Shown here in pieces: positions 10,840-21,004 of a stretch of DNA of 64,000 bases (the first letter of the stretch is position 1; every line of letters begins with the position of its first letter). This DNA comes from Papio anubis (taxonomy: Eukaryota > Chordata > Mammalia > Primates > Cercopithecidae): NCBI RefSeq assembly GCF_008728515.1, contig NC_044986.1, positions 116,548,313 to 116,612,312 on the forward strand, written 5' to 3'. The notes below the pieces were generated by a model. The model searched no databases. It saw nothing but the letters and a program-made list of their open reading frames with translations, and was not told the DNA's origin. Made by a program: the position numbers and the translations under genes.

Positions 10840-11136
10840 TTTTTTTTTTTTTTTCAGACGGAGTCTCGCTCTGTCACCCAGGCTGGAGTGCAGTGGCCGG
10901 ATCTCAGCTCACTGCAAGCTCCGCCTCCCGGGTTCCCGCCATTCTCCTGCCTCAGCCTCCCGAGTAGCTGGGACTACAGGCGCCCGCCACCTCGCCCGGC
11001 TAGTTTTTTGTACTTTTTAGTAGAGACGGGGTTTCACCGTATTAACCAGGATGGTCTCAATCTCCTGACCTCGTGATCTGCCCGTCTCAGCCTCCCAAAG
11101 TGCTGGGATTACAGGCTTGAGCCACCGCGCCCGGCC
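10840..11136 (-). mobile_element. Young AluY of Old World monkey type, antisense
   Basis: Nearly undamaged antisense AluY with intact CpGs. A perfect 16-bp target duplication, CCTTCAGCGCTTTTCT, lies at 10824-10839 and 11137-11152, showing a recent insertion. Diagnostic-looking bases are GTGGCCGGATCTCAGCTC, CCACCTCGCCCGGCTAG and ACAGGCTTGAGCC, which differ from human AluY and fit the cercopithecoid AluYR-type lineages. Confidence 0.95.
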
Positions 11137-11339
11137 CCTTCAGCGCTTTTCTAAAGGGGTTTATATCTGCCTTTCCAATGGCATTCACTTTGACAATAGA
11201 GAAAATATGCCTTGTGTTCCTTTCTTTACAACCACCTCCCAGCCCCTAAATTTATACGAAATAATTTAAGGCCTTTATGCATTGTTTGATCTGGCATAAG
11301 TAGTACCTATTAGTATCAGAAAAGAAAAAAAAAAAAACC

Positions 11340-11783
11340 CTCTTTCATTGTCTCTCTTTTTCTCTTTCCTTTCTTTCTCTTTTTCCTTCCTTTCCTCCTT
11401 GCTTCCTTCCTTCCTTTCCTCCTTCTCCTTCCTTTCTTTCCTCCTCCCTTGCTTCCCTCCCTCCCTCCTGTCCCTCTCTCCCTCTCCTCCCCTCCTTCCT
11501 TCCTTCTTTCCCTTCCTCCTCCCTCCCTTCCTCCTTCCCTCACTCCCTTCCTTCATTCCTTATTTCCTTCCCTCCTTCCTCCCTCCATTCCCTCTCTCCT
11601 TCCCTCCCCTCTCCTTTCTTCCTTCCTTCCTTCCTTCCCCCTTCCCTCCTTCCCTCCTTCCTCCCTCCCTTCCCTCCCACCCTCTCCTCCTCTCCCCTCC
11701 CTCCATCCCACCTGCCTTCCTTCCTTCCTTTCCTCTTTCCTTCCCTCCTTCCTCCCTTCCTTTCTTCCTTCTTTCTTCTTTAA
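11340..11783. repeat. Polypyrimidine (CCTT/TTCC)n tract, about 440 bp
   Basis: The plus strand is almost pure C and T for about 440 bases, with only isolated A residues, mainly TTCC and CCCT units. Just before it lies a purine run (A12-13 near 11324-11337). The tract creates long spurious Ser/Pro/Leu-rich frames on the plus strand and Arg/Lys/Glu/Gly-rich frames on the minus strand. Such homopurine-homopyrimidine DNA can form intramolecular triplexes. Confidence 0.95.
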
Positions 11784-11789
11784 AATAAC

Positions 11790-12345
11790 ATATTACCATC
11801 CTTAGAGGCAGTGGCTTCCGGTAACTAAAGGCCCATTTTGAAGGCCCATTTTGAAGGCCCAAGCAAGTTTGGAGGAGTTGGGATAGAGTGCAGTCCCCTC
11901 TCTATGAGAAAAGGGTAAGTTGGGAGAGCTTGGAGCTGGATTGGATCTGGGAGCTGCACTTGCCAGTGTCATGAGGCAGGAACTCAGAGGGGAAAGGGAA
12001 AACCATGACTCGGCTTTTTGCCCCAATCAGTTCAGCAACGTGGCCAGATCCTTGGATGAAGAAAGGCATCCAAGGAGGGTTGCAAGGTAATTTGCTGTGA
12101 GGGAAAAAATAAAAATAAAAAACAAAGCCTCTCATCCAACTTGCCTTCTAAATCTTCAGCAAATTCTCTATGGTTCATTAGCGTTTCTAGAGCCAGAACC
12201 CATTTTGGAGGTCTGCATCCTGGCACTGGAATTGGCTTCTGTTTGGCTTTGTCAGACTCTGAACAGGGACAGCTAACATCTGCAGCATCACAGAGGGGAG
12301 GAGACGCAGGAACTGGAACTCTAACCTGCTCCTGCCACGTGCCAG
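11790..12345. other. Unassigned sequence
   Basis: No family recognised. It contains a small direct repeat of 'aaggcccattttg' near 11828-11858. Open frames of up to 111 codons on either strand show no known domain. Confidence 0.45.
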
Positions 12346-12525
12346 TTGGTAAGGCAAGTGGCTTCACAGCCCTGTGTCACCGTTTTAATTTCCTCATCCA
12401 TAACAGGAAGATAATATCATAACAGTGACATCAGGGTTGTGAGATATAAGTGTTAACACACATATTCAGGCATAAACTGACACACAGTAGGCACCTAATA
12501 GGTGTTGCATCTATTTTAGCTTTGT
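12346..12525 (+). mobile_element. MIR SINE, sense, degraded
   Basis: Matches the MIR order: 'ttaatttcctcatccataac', 'gaagataatatcat', 'agggttgtgagatataagtg', 'acacagtaggcacctaatag'. These correspond to the MIR core and the 3' 'gcacatagtaggcgctcaat'-like end. Confidence 0.7.
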
Positions 12526-13917
12526 GTGCTTTTGAATGATGGAATGGTTTGACTCTAGTAATTTATTTCAATATATTTATTCTCTTCTTCAGCACATTTG
12601 TTGATTCAACAGACTTACACATAAAAGCAAGAGCTATGTAGCACATAAGTGCTGTATCTGCCTAATGAAGCCAAATCTCTGACTACCATTTAAGTCACTT
12701 AAAACCTGATATAGTCGCAAGTTCATTTGCTTATTCAATGAGCCTGTTTTCTGTGCCTAATATCTAGACACTTTGCTAACTATTACAATATCATTAAGTC
12801 AGATTATGCTTCTTGGAAATTGCTCTGATGGTTGAATTAAAAGAAAACGTTAAGTGAAATCTGAATTAGAAGTTTCTTGGTTTTGCTAAGTTTAGAAAAC
12901 TTAATCCAGTAAAACAAATAGTGAGAAAATCATGTTATTAGGAAGGAGAAAAGAAAGACACTAATTCCTGACTACCTTTTCAGGGTTACCTGAAATCTAA
13001 TCACGAGGAAAAAATATTATAACATTTACATTATAAATGTGAGAAAACTGGCTCCTCTGGCTTTAAAATTAGGCGTACAAGCACCAAGCAGGTTTCACCC
13101 ATGAAAGGGAACCTCTGAGAATGCTGGACACTCTTATTTCATTCTTGTTTCTGTTTCCTGCTTCTTGCTCTGGTCACCATTAACTCAGTTTCTCATCCTT
13201 TGATATCAGATTCTGTTGTCAGGAGCTCTTCTTCTGGACCTAATAACAGATTTGATTTCTTTGATTCTGACCTTCTTCTCTCATCTTTCTCTTCCTGGGT
13301 GCTCTGAGGAGTCATTTCCTTGAAGAAAGCACATCTTTCCCCCTTTTCTGGTATCAGTCCATTTGAATGACCCTATGCCCAAGTCTCTCTGTGCTCCTTT
13401 CAAAAAAGGATAGAAAAGACATCTAATATCATTTTTGAAATATGCATCATGCATGAATCCACACTTATATTTTTAAGACATTCAAAATAATTAGATTATT
13501 TTAGTCATGACAAAATCAATTTCAAAGGCTGAAAGGTATCTAAATATATGTATCACGGGGCCTCTTCTGTTTCACATAGTAACAATAAACTACTTGATGG
13601 GAAGTTGCCAATGTGTGTGACCGAAGAATCAAATAAATTTAGATAAATCATTTTATTCCCAGAGGCACATCTAAGAAGGAAGGTTTGTGGAGCTGAAAAT
13701 GTGGAAAGTTTTATTTTCAATGAACATTCAAACCAAAGGGAAAACTAAAAAGAAAAACAGAAGATTAAAAAAAAAAAAAAAAAAAAAAATCCCAACAGCA
13801 TAGGATGCCATAACCTTGGAGAAGAAAACACGATAAAAATGTCAGAAGCATTTATTTCACCCTGATGAAGGTGTTGTAATCTGTTTGGTGTCATACTGCT
13901 GCATTCCTCTTACCTTT
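12526..13917. other. Unassigned AT-rich sequence with a 23-base A run
   Basis: About 1.4 kb with nothing recognised except an uninterrupted A run at 13767-13789. The A run is not preceded by an element I can name. Confidence 0.45.
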
Positions 13918-13926
13918 GAAAATTAG

Positions 13927-14231
13927 GGCCGGGCACGGTGGCTCACGCCTGTAATCCCAGCACTTTGGGAGGCCGAGGCGGGTGGATCACAAGGTCAGGA
14001 GATCGAGACCATGGTGAAACCCCGTCTCTACTAAAAATACAAAAAAATTAGCCGGGTGCGGTGGCAGGTGCCTGTAGTCCCAGCTACTTGGGAGGCTGAG
14101 GCAGGAGAATGGCAGGAACCCGGGAGGCGGAGCTTGCAGTGAGCTGAGATCGCGCCACTGCACTCCAGCCAGGGGGACAGAGCAAGACTCCGTCTCCAAC
14201 CTCCCAAGTAGCTGGGACTACAGGCAGAAAA
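13927..14231 (+). mobile_element. AluY with inverted self-copy instead of a poly(A) tail
   Basis: A sense AluY (about 13928-14198) that lacks about 12 bp after GAGATCGAGACC and has no A tail. It is followed directly by CCTCCCAAGTAGCTGG… (14200-14225), the exact 26-base reverse complement of this Alu's own bases 14070-14095, and then AGAAAA. The 9-bp repeat GAAAATTAG flanks the whole unit (13918-13926 and 14232-14240), so body and inverted segment arrived together. Confidence 0.9.
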
Positions 14232-14240
14232 GAAAATTAG

Positions 14241-14516
14241 ACCTACAGGATCTGCGCTTCTGATTTTCAGAATCTAGGACTAGTTTTGCCTTGAGGCAAG
14301 AAATATATAGGTAGCACTGGTTTTCTTACCAGTGACCTCATACCAGTGAGGTAGAGCAGAATGCAAAACCCCAGTGAAGATCAAGCAGCAGTGAGAATCA
14401 CGTGGCAGGCAGGGTGAAGGCTCCTCACTTAATGGACCCTTAACCCAGTAACTGAGTGCTTCAAGAATATGAATCAGAAGAAAGATCCAAGTCAGTGGAC
14501 ATGCCCCACACCACTG
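14241..14516. other. Unassigned short spacer
   Basis: Unique-looking spacer between two Alu loci; contains a local 'accagtgac/accagtgag' repetition near 14328-14349. Confidence 0.4.
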
Positions 14517-14558
14517 TTTTCTTTTTTTGTTTTGTTCTTTTTTTTTCTTTTTTTCTTT

Positions 14559-14591
<33 letters not shown>

Positions 14592-14872
14592 AGACGGAGT
14601 CTCGCTCTGTCGCCCAGGCTGGAGTGCAGTGGCCGGATCTCAGCTCACTGCAAGCTCCGCCTCCCGGGTTCAAGCCATTCTCCTGCCTCAGCCTCCCGAG
14701 TAGCTGGGACTACAGGCGCCCGCCACCGCGCCCGGCTAGTTTTTTGTATTTTTTAGTACAGACGGGGTTTCACCGTGTTAGCCAGGATGGTCTCGATCTC
14801 CTGACCTCGTAATCCGCCCGTCTCGGCCTCCCAAAGTGTTGGGATTACAGGCTTGCGCCACCGCGCCCGGCC
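14517..14872 (-). mobile_element. Young Old World monkey-type AluY, antisense, inserted in an Alu tail
   Basis: Antisense AluY (body 14591-14872) preceded by about 70 bases of T-rich tail (14517-14590). It shares the GTGGCCGGATCTCAGCTC and CGGCTAGTTTTTTG bases of the copy at 10840. It abuts a second antisense Alu through TTCTTTTCTTTTTT, indicating integration into that Alu's poly(A) tail. Confidence 0.93.
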
Positions 14873-15176
14873 TTCTTTTCTTTTTTTTTTTTTTTGAGAT
14901 GGAGTCTCGCTCTGTCACCCAGGCTGGAGTGCAGTGGCACTATCTCATCTCACTGCAACCTCCTCCTCCTGGGTTCAAGCGATTCTCATGCTTCAGCCTC
15001 CTGAGTAGCTGGGACTACAGGCTCGCACCACCATGTTGGCTAATTTTTGTATTTTTAGTAGAGACGGGGTTTCACCAGGTTGGCCAGGCTGATCTAGAAC
15101 TCCTGACCTCAGGTGATCCACCTGCCTTGGCCTCCCGATGTGCTGGGATTACAGGCATGAGCCACCGCATCTGGCC
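14873..15176 (-). mobile_element. AluS-like element, antisense
   Basis: Full-length antisense Alu (body about 14895-15176) with its T-rich tail facing left into the younger AluY. Its sequence ('ggcactatctcatctcactg', 'ccatgttggctaatttttgt') is more diverged than that of its neighbour. The two Alus form a head-to-tail array. Confidence 0.92.
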
Positions 15177-16950
15177 CTGCTTTCTTAGTCTTTTAGGCAG
15201 CCAGTCTCGAATTTCAGTCATCAACTGATTCTACATGGAGTTAGGGATCTACCAAGTAAAAGGAACCTCAGAACACTTGGCTCGCTGCTGTCCATACCAC
15301 TGAAGAGGCTTGGGTGGAAGCCAGTTCTCCCAGTAGCCATAAAAAATATATATATATATGATATTCTGAAGTATATTGCTACCACATACTGTTAGCGGGC
15401 ATTACTGGACTTAGAGCCGGCTTATACAGAGCGTTCCACACCTGGAATCCGGCCTCTTCATAAGACCATAATTGTTCATAAAACCTTAATTTTCACCCAT
15501 TACCTCAAGCCACTTAACTATATTCCTATTCTGTTATCTGAAGCCTGAGCTCCTATCTCGGAAACTGGCTTACCATGCCAATGCTGCTAGGGATGGTCTT
15601 CCAATAACTCAGACTTGTCCTCAGTTCTTTCTCTGTTTTGCCTCTGAGAACAGGTATAAAAAATCCGTAAAACCCAAACTCATGCTATGGCCCCTCTGCT
15701 TGTTGACTGATACAAATCAGCTGCCTGCCTTTCACACCTGCAAATGGTGGCTGCATTAGAGGACCCTTTCCAGACTCTCGTACAGGAAACGTTCCTAGAT
15801 TCCACCAACTGTCTTCTTCTAGACTCCAGGCAACAGCCTGTCTGATGTCTGAACCTTGCAATCTTCCTGTATCTTAATCCACCACTTCAGATTCAAGATT
15901 CAAACCAAGTAGGCTTGTATAAATGTTCTCCTAAGTGTCCAAGTTCTGAAAATCATATTAACACTCCCTGAATGCCCTAGAAACTAGAAACTCTCTTCCC
16001 CAAGGTGGATCGTAGTAGTAGTAACTGGAACTCCTCCTTCCCGAAGCCAGCCACAAAACCCAGAAGTATTACTTGAACCTTCCCCCGCGTTTCTACCTAA
16101 GAGCTGGCCATAAAGAAATTCTTTGACTTACTTTAATAGTAAGTCATGAGACCCTCATTCCAAAGGGGTCCTGGCCCATGCCCAGGAGGAAGGAATGCTG
16201 CTCAGAGAGGCAGAGAAGAATCTGGACAAGCAGGCCCCGCTGGGCTACTCCCCTCCATCTACTGCATTAGATCATCCACACCCCTTTAGTCTAATCACAT
16301 TTCTACGTGGATGTGGATGTCCTTTCTTCACTGAACCCAAACATACAAATTGACAGTTTTGTCTATATCTTTAGTTCTCTTCATTCCAAAGGCTCTCATG
16401 TCACATAAAACTATGATCAAATACATTTGTTATGCTTTTCTCTTGTTAACCTGTTTCTGTTATAGGGGTATCATCTGTGACTCTTATGGTGACTAGGAAA
16501 GGGCTCACCTCCTTTCTGCCCCTGTAGTTCCAAAATAACCGTGATTACAGGATGGTATAGGAGCTAGGGGACCACTTCCTTTGCCACAGTGTTACTAGAA
16601 CATTGAATGGAAGTAAGTTAAAACCACAAACAAAAACACGGTTTTTTTTAAAGCCTGAACTTATCAAATAGCCTGTCAGTAAACAGAGAGGTCTTTGTCT
16701 CATAACCTTTCTGTGTATTTCTTACCTGACAGCATCAGAAAGAGATGGCCTCTTGCCTGAGAGTGCCATCAAGGTGGGACTGCTATTCTTAATCCCTTTC
16801 CCACTGATTTCTTCTCATTCATTGGCCTTCCTTTGTGTCTGCAGCTCTGATCTTTAGGGCATTGGCTTTGGTGATACAGGAGCTAAAAAAGAAATTATTT
16901 AGGCAGACAGTGAGGGTAAGAGAGTCTTCCGTAAGGTTTCCTTTTAATGA
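15177..16950. other. Unassigned sequence, possibly old LTR-element DNA
   Basis: About 1.8 kb in which I recognise no family with confidence. A short (TA)7 run lies at about 15345-15358 and TATAAAA-like text near 15655. Local composition between 15400 and 16300 (balanced, pyrimidine-rich plus strand) resembles an old LTR or its interior. No coding frame of note. Confidence 0.35.
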
Positions 16951-16954
16951 AAAG

Positions 16955-17493
16955 CAGCCCCCAAATCATTTCCTTTCTAGCAAATAGCAGCCTGTAAAAT
17001 TGATCTGCAGACATAGATAAGCAAGCTGGAAGCTTGCATAGGCAAATGCCAGAGCTGTGCCAATAGAAAAGGGATACCTGGAAGCCAGGTATATTCAACA
17101 TGGAGGTTCCCTCTTCTTTTTTTTTTTTTTTTTTTTTGGTCGCCACGTGTGCAATAAAAAGGCAGACAACATGACAAGGGCCAGGTAGAGACTCTATCTG
17201 CATGATAAAAGATTAGAGTGAGATGGCCAGCCTCTTTCTGTGCTATGTAAATGGCACCTGGTCCGACCAATCTTTTGGGCTCTATGTAAATCAGACACCG
17301 CCTCCTCAAGCTGGTCTATAAAACCCTTGTGCGTTTCACCACGGGGTGTGGATCCCCTCTCTCTGTGTAGTAGAGAGAGCTTTTTGCTTTTCGCTCACCT
17401 ATTAAACCTCCACACTTAAACTCACTTCTTTTGTGGCCGCATCCTCGATTTCCTTGGCATGAGACAACAAGCCTCGAGTATTTATCCCAGACA
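16955..17493 (+). mobile_element. ERV1-like solo LTR
   Basis: The 3' half has gammaretrovirus-type LTR layout: a TATA box (TATAAAA, 17317-17323), a CTCTCTCTGTGTAGTAGAGAGAGC inverted repeat just downstream, the poly(A) signal ATTAAA (17401-17406), a GT/T-rich stretch, and an end near CCCAGACA (17493). The left boundary is uncertain; LTR-like text appears to extend back to about 16955, with a poly-T run at about 17118-17139. No primer site, gag, pol or env follows, so I call it solo. Subfamily not assigned. Confidence 0.6.
17317..17406 (+). promoter_or_regulatory. LTR TATA box and poly(A) signal pair
   Basis: TATAAAA at 17317-17323 and ATTAAA at 17401-17406 are 84 bases apart, the usual arrangement around the R region of an ERV1 LTR. 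Transcription would start about 25-30 bases after the TATA box and read rightward. Activity is inferred only. Confidence 0.5.
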
Positions 17494-17949
17494 ATGGCAT
17501 GGCTTCATTGGGATGATTGTTTGGAGAGCATTCATTTTGAAGACAAGTAGATATGCCTGTCTATGCCCCTTGCAAAGTTTGAACAATTTCCCTAACCTTT
17601 TAAATCTCAGCTTCCTTACAAGTCAAATGAAGCTAAAAATAATGCTGTTGAGATAAGGCATTTTTATTGTTAAAGGGTTTAGCATTGTTCTGATACATAC
17701 AGGATACCTGATAATTATTAGTTTCTTTTTCAAATTAGAATTGCTGAACAGATGTGCAACCAATTCCTGGAAATTTCTTCAGATCAAAACCTCTTTCAGA
17801 TTTTCAGACAATAGAGCATCCTTTGACATTAATGGGGGTTTAGGACAACCCCAAAGACAGAATCTGCAATTTCTCGCATTTAACGTGTTTTATGCCACTG
17901 TGACTTTGCAACTGCTGTACAACCAAAGAGCTGTTACTCTTGCTTCAGG
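17494..17949. other. Unassigned sequence
   Basis: Nothing recognised. A frame that stays open from 17741 to 18223 starts at TTG and continues through an L2 fragment, so it is not credible as a gene. Confidence 0.45.
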
Positions 17950-18236
17950 TGCAGTTTCAACATCAATACCTCTAAAATGCTTCTCCTCATCTGCCCTTTC
18001 CTTCCCAGGGGAAGTTGCTCATTTCCTTCCCTATAATTCACACAATATGTATTCTCAAAACATACTCCATCTGCATTATATACTTTACATAATATATTTT
18101 GTAACACTTATCAAACTCTATTCAATTCTTTTTACATGTCTACATATAGAAGTTGAATTTTATGGCATGCCCACATCTGTAGTATCTAGCTGCACGCCTA
18201 ATAACTGCTCAATAACTATTTGAGTAGATAGATGAG
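17950..18236 (+). mobile_element. L2 LINE 3' fragment, sense
   Basis: Order of words fits the L2 3' end: 'cttccctataattcacac', 'gtaacacttatcaaactcta', 'ttacatgtctacatatag', 'gctgcacgcctaataactgc', 'tcaataactatttgagtag'. Strongly diverged, as expected. Confidence 0.6.
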
Positions 18237-18514
18237 CAAATGAAACATAAAAGAATGATTGAATGATGAGAGAAAATGAGTTTTTCCTTGGTGCACAGCT
18301 CTTGCCAGAGTTAGGTGTCTGAGATATAGTCTTTTTGATAATGATAAATAAAACTAATAATAAATGCCACATAAATCAAAAGCAATAGATATTCAAAACT
18401 CCAAATCTTGAATTTATGAACTCTATAGATTTTCTGTACTAAAGTGATTCCTAATGTAAATGGATCTTTCACACTGAATTTGAGAGTTAAAGAGGAATGC
18501 TACTATACAGAGAG

Positions 18515-18516
18515 AT

Positions 18517-18558
<42 letters not shown>

Positions 18559-18559
18559 T
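18515..18559. repeat. (TAGA)n microsatellite
   Basis: About 11 near-perfect TAGA units. Perfect tetranucleotide arrays of this length are usually polymorphic. Confidence 0.95.
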
Positions 18560-19651
18560 AACACTATTTAACCTGTTACTTTGACATAAGAAACAATAGT
18601 TACAGTTAGCAAATTATTATAATATGAGACCAGACAGCTGATTTCAGTATCTTCATGCCCAACTATCTGTTTTATCAATGTGATTTTCTCTTATTACCAC
18701 TGCCTAGTTATATCTTAATCACTATTCAACTAACGCCATGTCATCTATTATACATTAAGGTGTTTTATTTGTGAGTGATTTTTAATGAACTAATTCAAAG
18801 TGCTGGTTGGATATTTTTTGCCCACATATCTTATAGTAAAATTCTTCTGTTGCATGTTTTCCATAAGTCTTAGGGCTTCAGATAAATTGTGCTTGTATGT
18901 TGAAACCTGATGCACTATTAATTAAATGAATAAAGCAAGACACAATTTAAATTTAGCTTTCTAAGCAAACCAAAGTGAAGGCAGCTGTGTCCCATTAGCT
19001 TCTGATTTTCTGCAAAATGGAGGGGGAATGGGATATAAAAACAGTGTTGAAAATTGAGCAGCTTGTGGTTATGTTGCTATAGCTACCAGAGGCCTTTTTG
19101 ATGCTTTATTGGGTTGGCAAAGAAATAGACTGTTTGGAATAGTTTCACTAAACACTCTTGTTCACTGAAATAGTGCTGACATTTGGCCACGAGCCTTCAG
19201 TTCCTCCACAGACTTAAAACATGGATGTGAAAGGAAAAAGGAAAAATTCAAATTAGCTCGTGAACACTGGATTCATTTTCCATTAACCAAAGGAGGGAAA
19301 TCCGTCAGTTTAGGGACAAACACGAGGGTAGACACATTCCAAATCACTTACATGCTACCTCTAGAAAGCTGATCGGGTGCCTCTGAATAAAAACAAACCC
19401 AACTGGGAGGCCATTTAGGAAGTGGAAATGGTAATGCTACGCAGAACAGGGAATTGTCGTAAAGGAGCCTTTCTAGAGAAAATCCGTGTGGTAGTTTGGC
19501 TCTATAGCTATCATGAGAAATATGTCCAAGAGGAAATCATCAACGATAGGGAGAAGGTGTACATTGCTCCACTCCTCAAAAATAAATGCGAAGGTTAAAT
19601 GTTTCTTTTCTGAGAATCTCTATAGCAACATATAGAGTTGTTTTAATGACT
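18560..19651. other. Unassigned AT-rich sequence
   Basis: About 1.1 kb with no recognised element or frame. The stretch 19080-19480 is slightly more GC-rich and looks single-copy. Confidence 0.45.
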
Positions 19652-19660
19652 ACTAATTTT

Positions 19661-20233
19661 TAAAAAATTCTTTTAAGTTCAGGGGTGCCTGTGAAGGTTT
19701 GTTACATAGGCAAACGTGTGTCATGGGGGTTGGTTTGACAGATTATTTTATCACCCGGGTATTAAGCCTAGTACCCATTAGTTATTTTTTCTGATCCTCT
19801 CCCTCCTCTCAGTCTCCACCCTCCAATAGGCCCCAGTGTGTGTTGTTCCTCTCTGTGTGTCCGTGTGTTCTCACCATTTACCTCCCAGTTATAAGAGTGG
19901 AGATTCCTCAAAGACCTAAAGAAAGAAATACTATTTGACCCAACAATCCCATTACTGGGTATATGCCCAAAGGAATATAAATCATTCTGTTACAAAGATA
20001 CATGCATATGTCTGATCGTTGCAGCACTATGCACAATAGCAAAGACAGGGAATCAACCTAGCTGCCCACCAATAATAGACTGGATAAAAAAAATGAGGTA
20101 CATATACATCATGGAATACTACGCAGCCATAAAAACGAATGAGAACATGTCCTTTGCAGGGACGTGGATGGAGCTGGAGGCCATTATCCTTAGCAAACTA
20201 GTGCAGGAACAGAAAACCAAATACCACATGATA
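19661..20233 (-). mobile_element. L1 with 5' inversion (twin-priming product)
   Basis: Left part (19661 to about 19896) is the L1 3'UTR in antisense, with its decayed A tail at the left edge. Right part (about 19897-20230) is the end of ORF2 in sense ('ggaatactacgcagccataa'), stopping at ACCACATG. In L1 order, the first part resumes just where the second stops. The arrangement is therefore an inverted 5' segment joined to a normally oriented 3' segment of one minus-strand L1. ACTAATTTT flanks both ends (19652-19660, 20234-20242). Confidence 0.88.
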
Positions 20234-20422
20234 ACTAATTTTCTAGAAGATTACCTCATGAGCACAGGGAAGTTACACTTATCCTAAGAATACTTGGTAG
20301 TATTTTATGTTCTTCTCAAATGGACACCAATAGTGCCTCCAGTCTGCCATTTATTTTTATGAGAGATATGCCTTCCCTATAAAACAGCAACACAGCCAAA
20401 GCCTCTAAGAGTTTAGCATAAA

Positions 20423-20475
20423 GAGGATACTGCAGGCTGGCAGGGGGGCGAGGACATTGCAGGCTGGCAGGGGGC
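20423..20475. repeat. Two tandem 26-27 bp units
   Basis: GAGGATACTGCAGGCTGGCA… (20423-20449) is followed at once by GAGGACATTGCAGGCTGGCA… (20450-20475). They differ at a few sites; each ends in a G5-6 run and C. Confidence 0.9.
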
Positions 20476-20682
20476 AAGACCACATGACCCAGAAGTCCTT
20501 TCCCTTCAGTTTGCTTTCTCTGAGCTTTTCTGATGTGATTGAAATCACAAACCCCAACTGGCCCCCAAAACATCTTTCTTTAAGGCCCAGGTTCAAGTAT
20601 GAACTACTTGACACACTATATCTTTGTAAATATTTGTAAAATAAGATAATTGTGAATTACTCCATTCATGTTTAGGTCACTG

Positions 20683-20720
20683 TTTTTGTTGTTGTTGTTG
20701 TTGTTGTGTGTGTGTTTGTG
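20683..20720. repeat. (TTG)n/(TG)n microsatellite
   Basis: About seven TTG units passing into five TG units. Confidence 0.9.
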
Positions 20721-21004
20721 ATGGTGTTTGCTTAATTCTAGAGGGAGTGCTAGATGATAGAAGCAAAGGATGTTAATGTTTCCTTAAAGAATTTCCTTTC
20801 CATATGTTTCAGACTAATACAAAAAAGAACAATTCTACAGGTCTTAGATCCACTGATTGGACATATATGGAGAGCTTGTGTGTATTCTTGATGTCATTCA
20901 CTTTGCTCTATTAAAAAATATGACCCATGTACTTTAAATTGCCGGCCATATGAAATATCCTTAAAAAGACTTAATGGTGCTGTACTATTTGTTTTCAAAA
21001 TGGG

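Larger units (their letters stand above)
20243..21004. other. Unassigned sequence with two small simple repeats
   Basis: Contains the tandem pair at 20423-20475 and the (TTG)n run at 20683-20720; otherwise unrecognised. Confidence 0.45.

Noticed and set aside
11348..11805. 118-146 codon Ser/Pro/Phe-rich frames and 93-100 codon Arg/Lys/Gly-rich frames
   Set aside because: They are translations of the polypyrimidine tract on both strands.
14456..15228. 118- and 130-codon frames ending in familiar 'SCLSLPSSWDYRRPPPRPA'-type text
   Set aside because: Antisense Alu sequence routinely gives this translation; not genes.
16955..17493. Evidence of a complete endogenous retrovirus
   Set aside because: No primer binding site, gag, pol or env text follows or precedes the LTR-like block within reach; only a solo LTR can be supported.
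17741..18223. 160-codon open frame, the longest in seemingly unique DNA
   Set aside because: It starts at TTG, has no ATG until near its end, and its second half is an L2 LINE remnant. No domain is visible.
20316..20614. Two overlapping minus-strand frames (69 and 85 codons) containing repeated Pro-Ala-Ser-Leu-Gln
   Set aside because: The repeated peptide is produced by the 26-bp tandem pair at 20423-20475 and no known protein matches.
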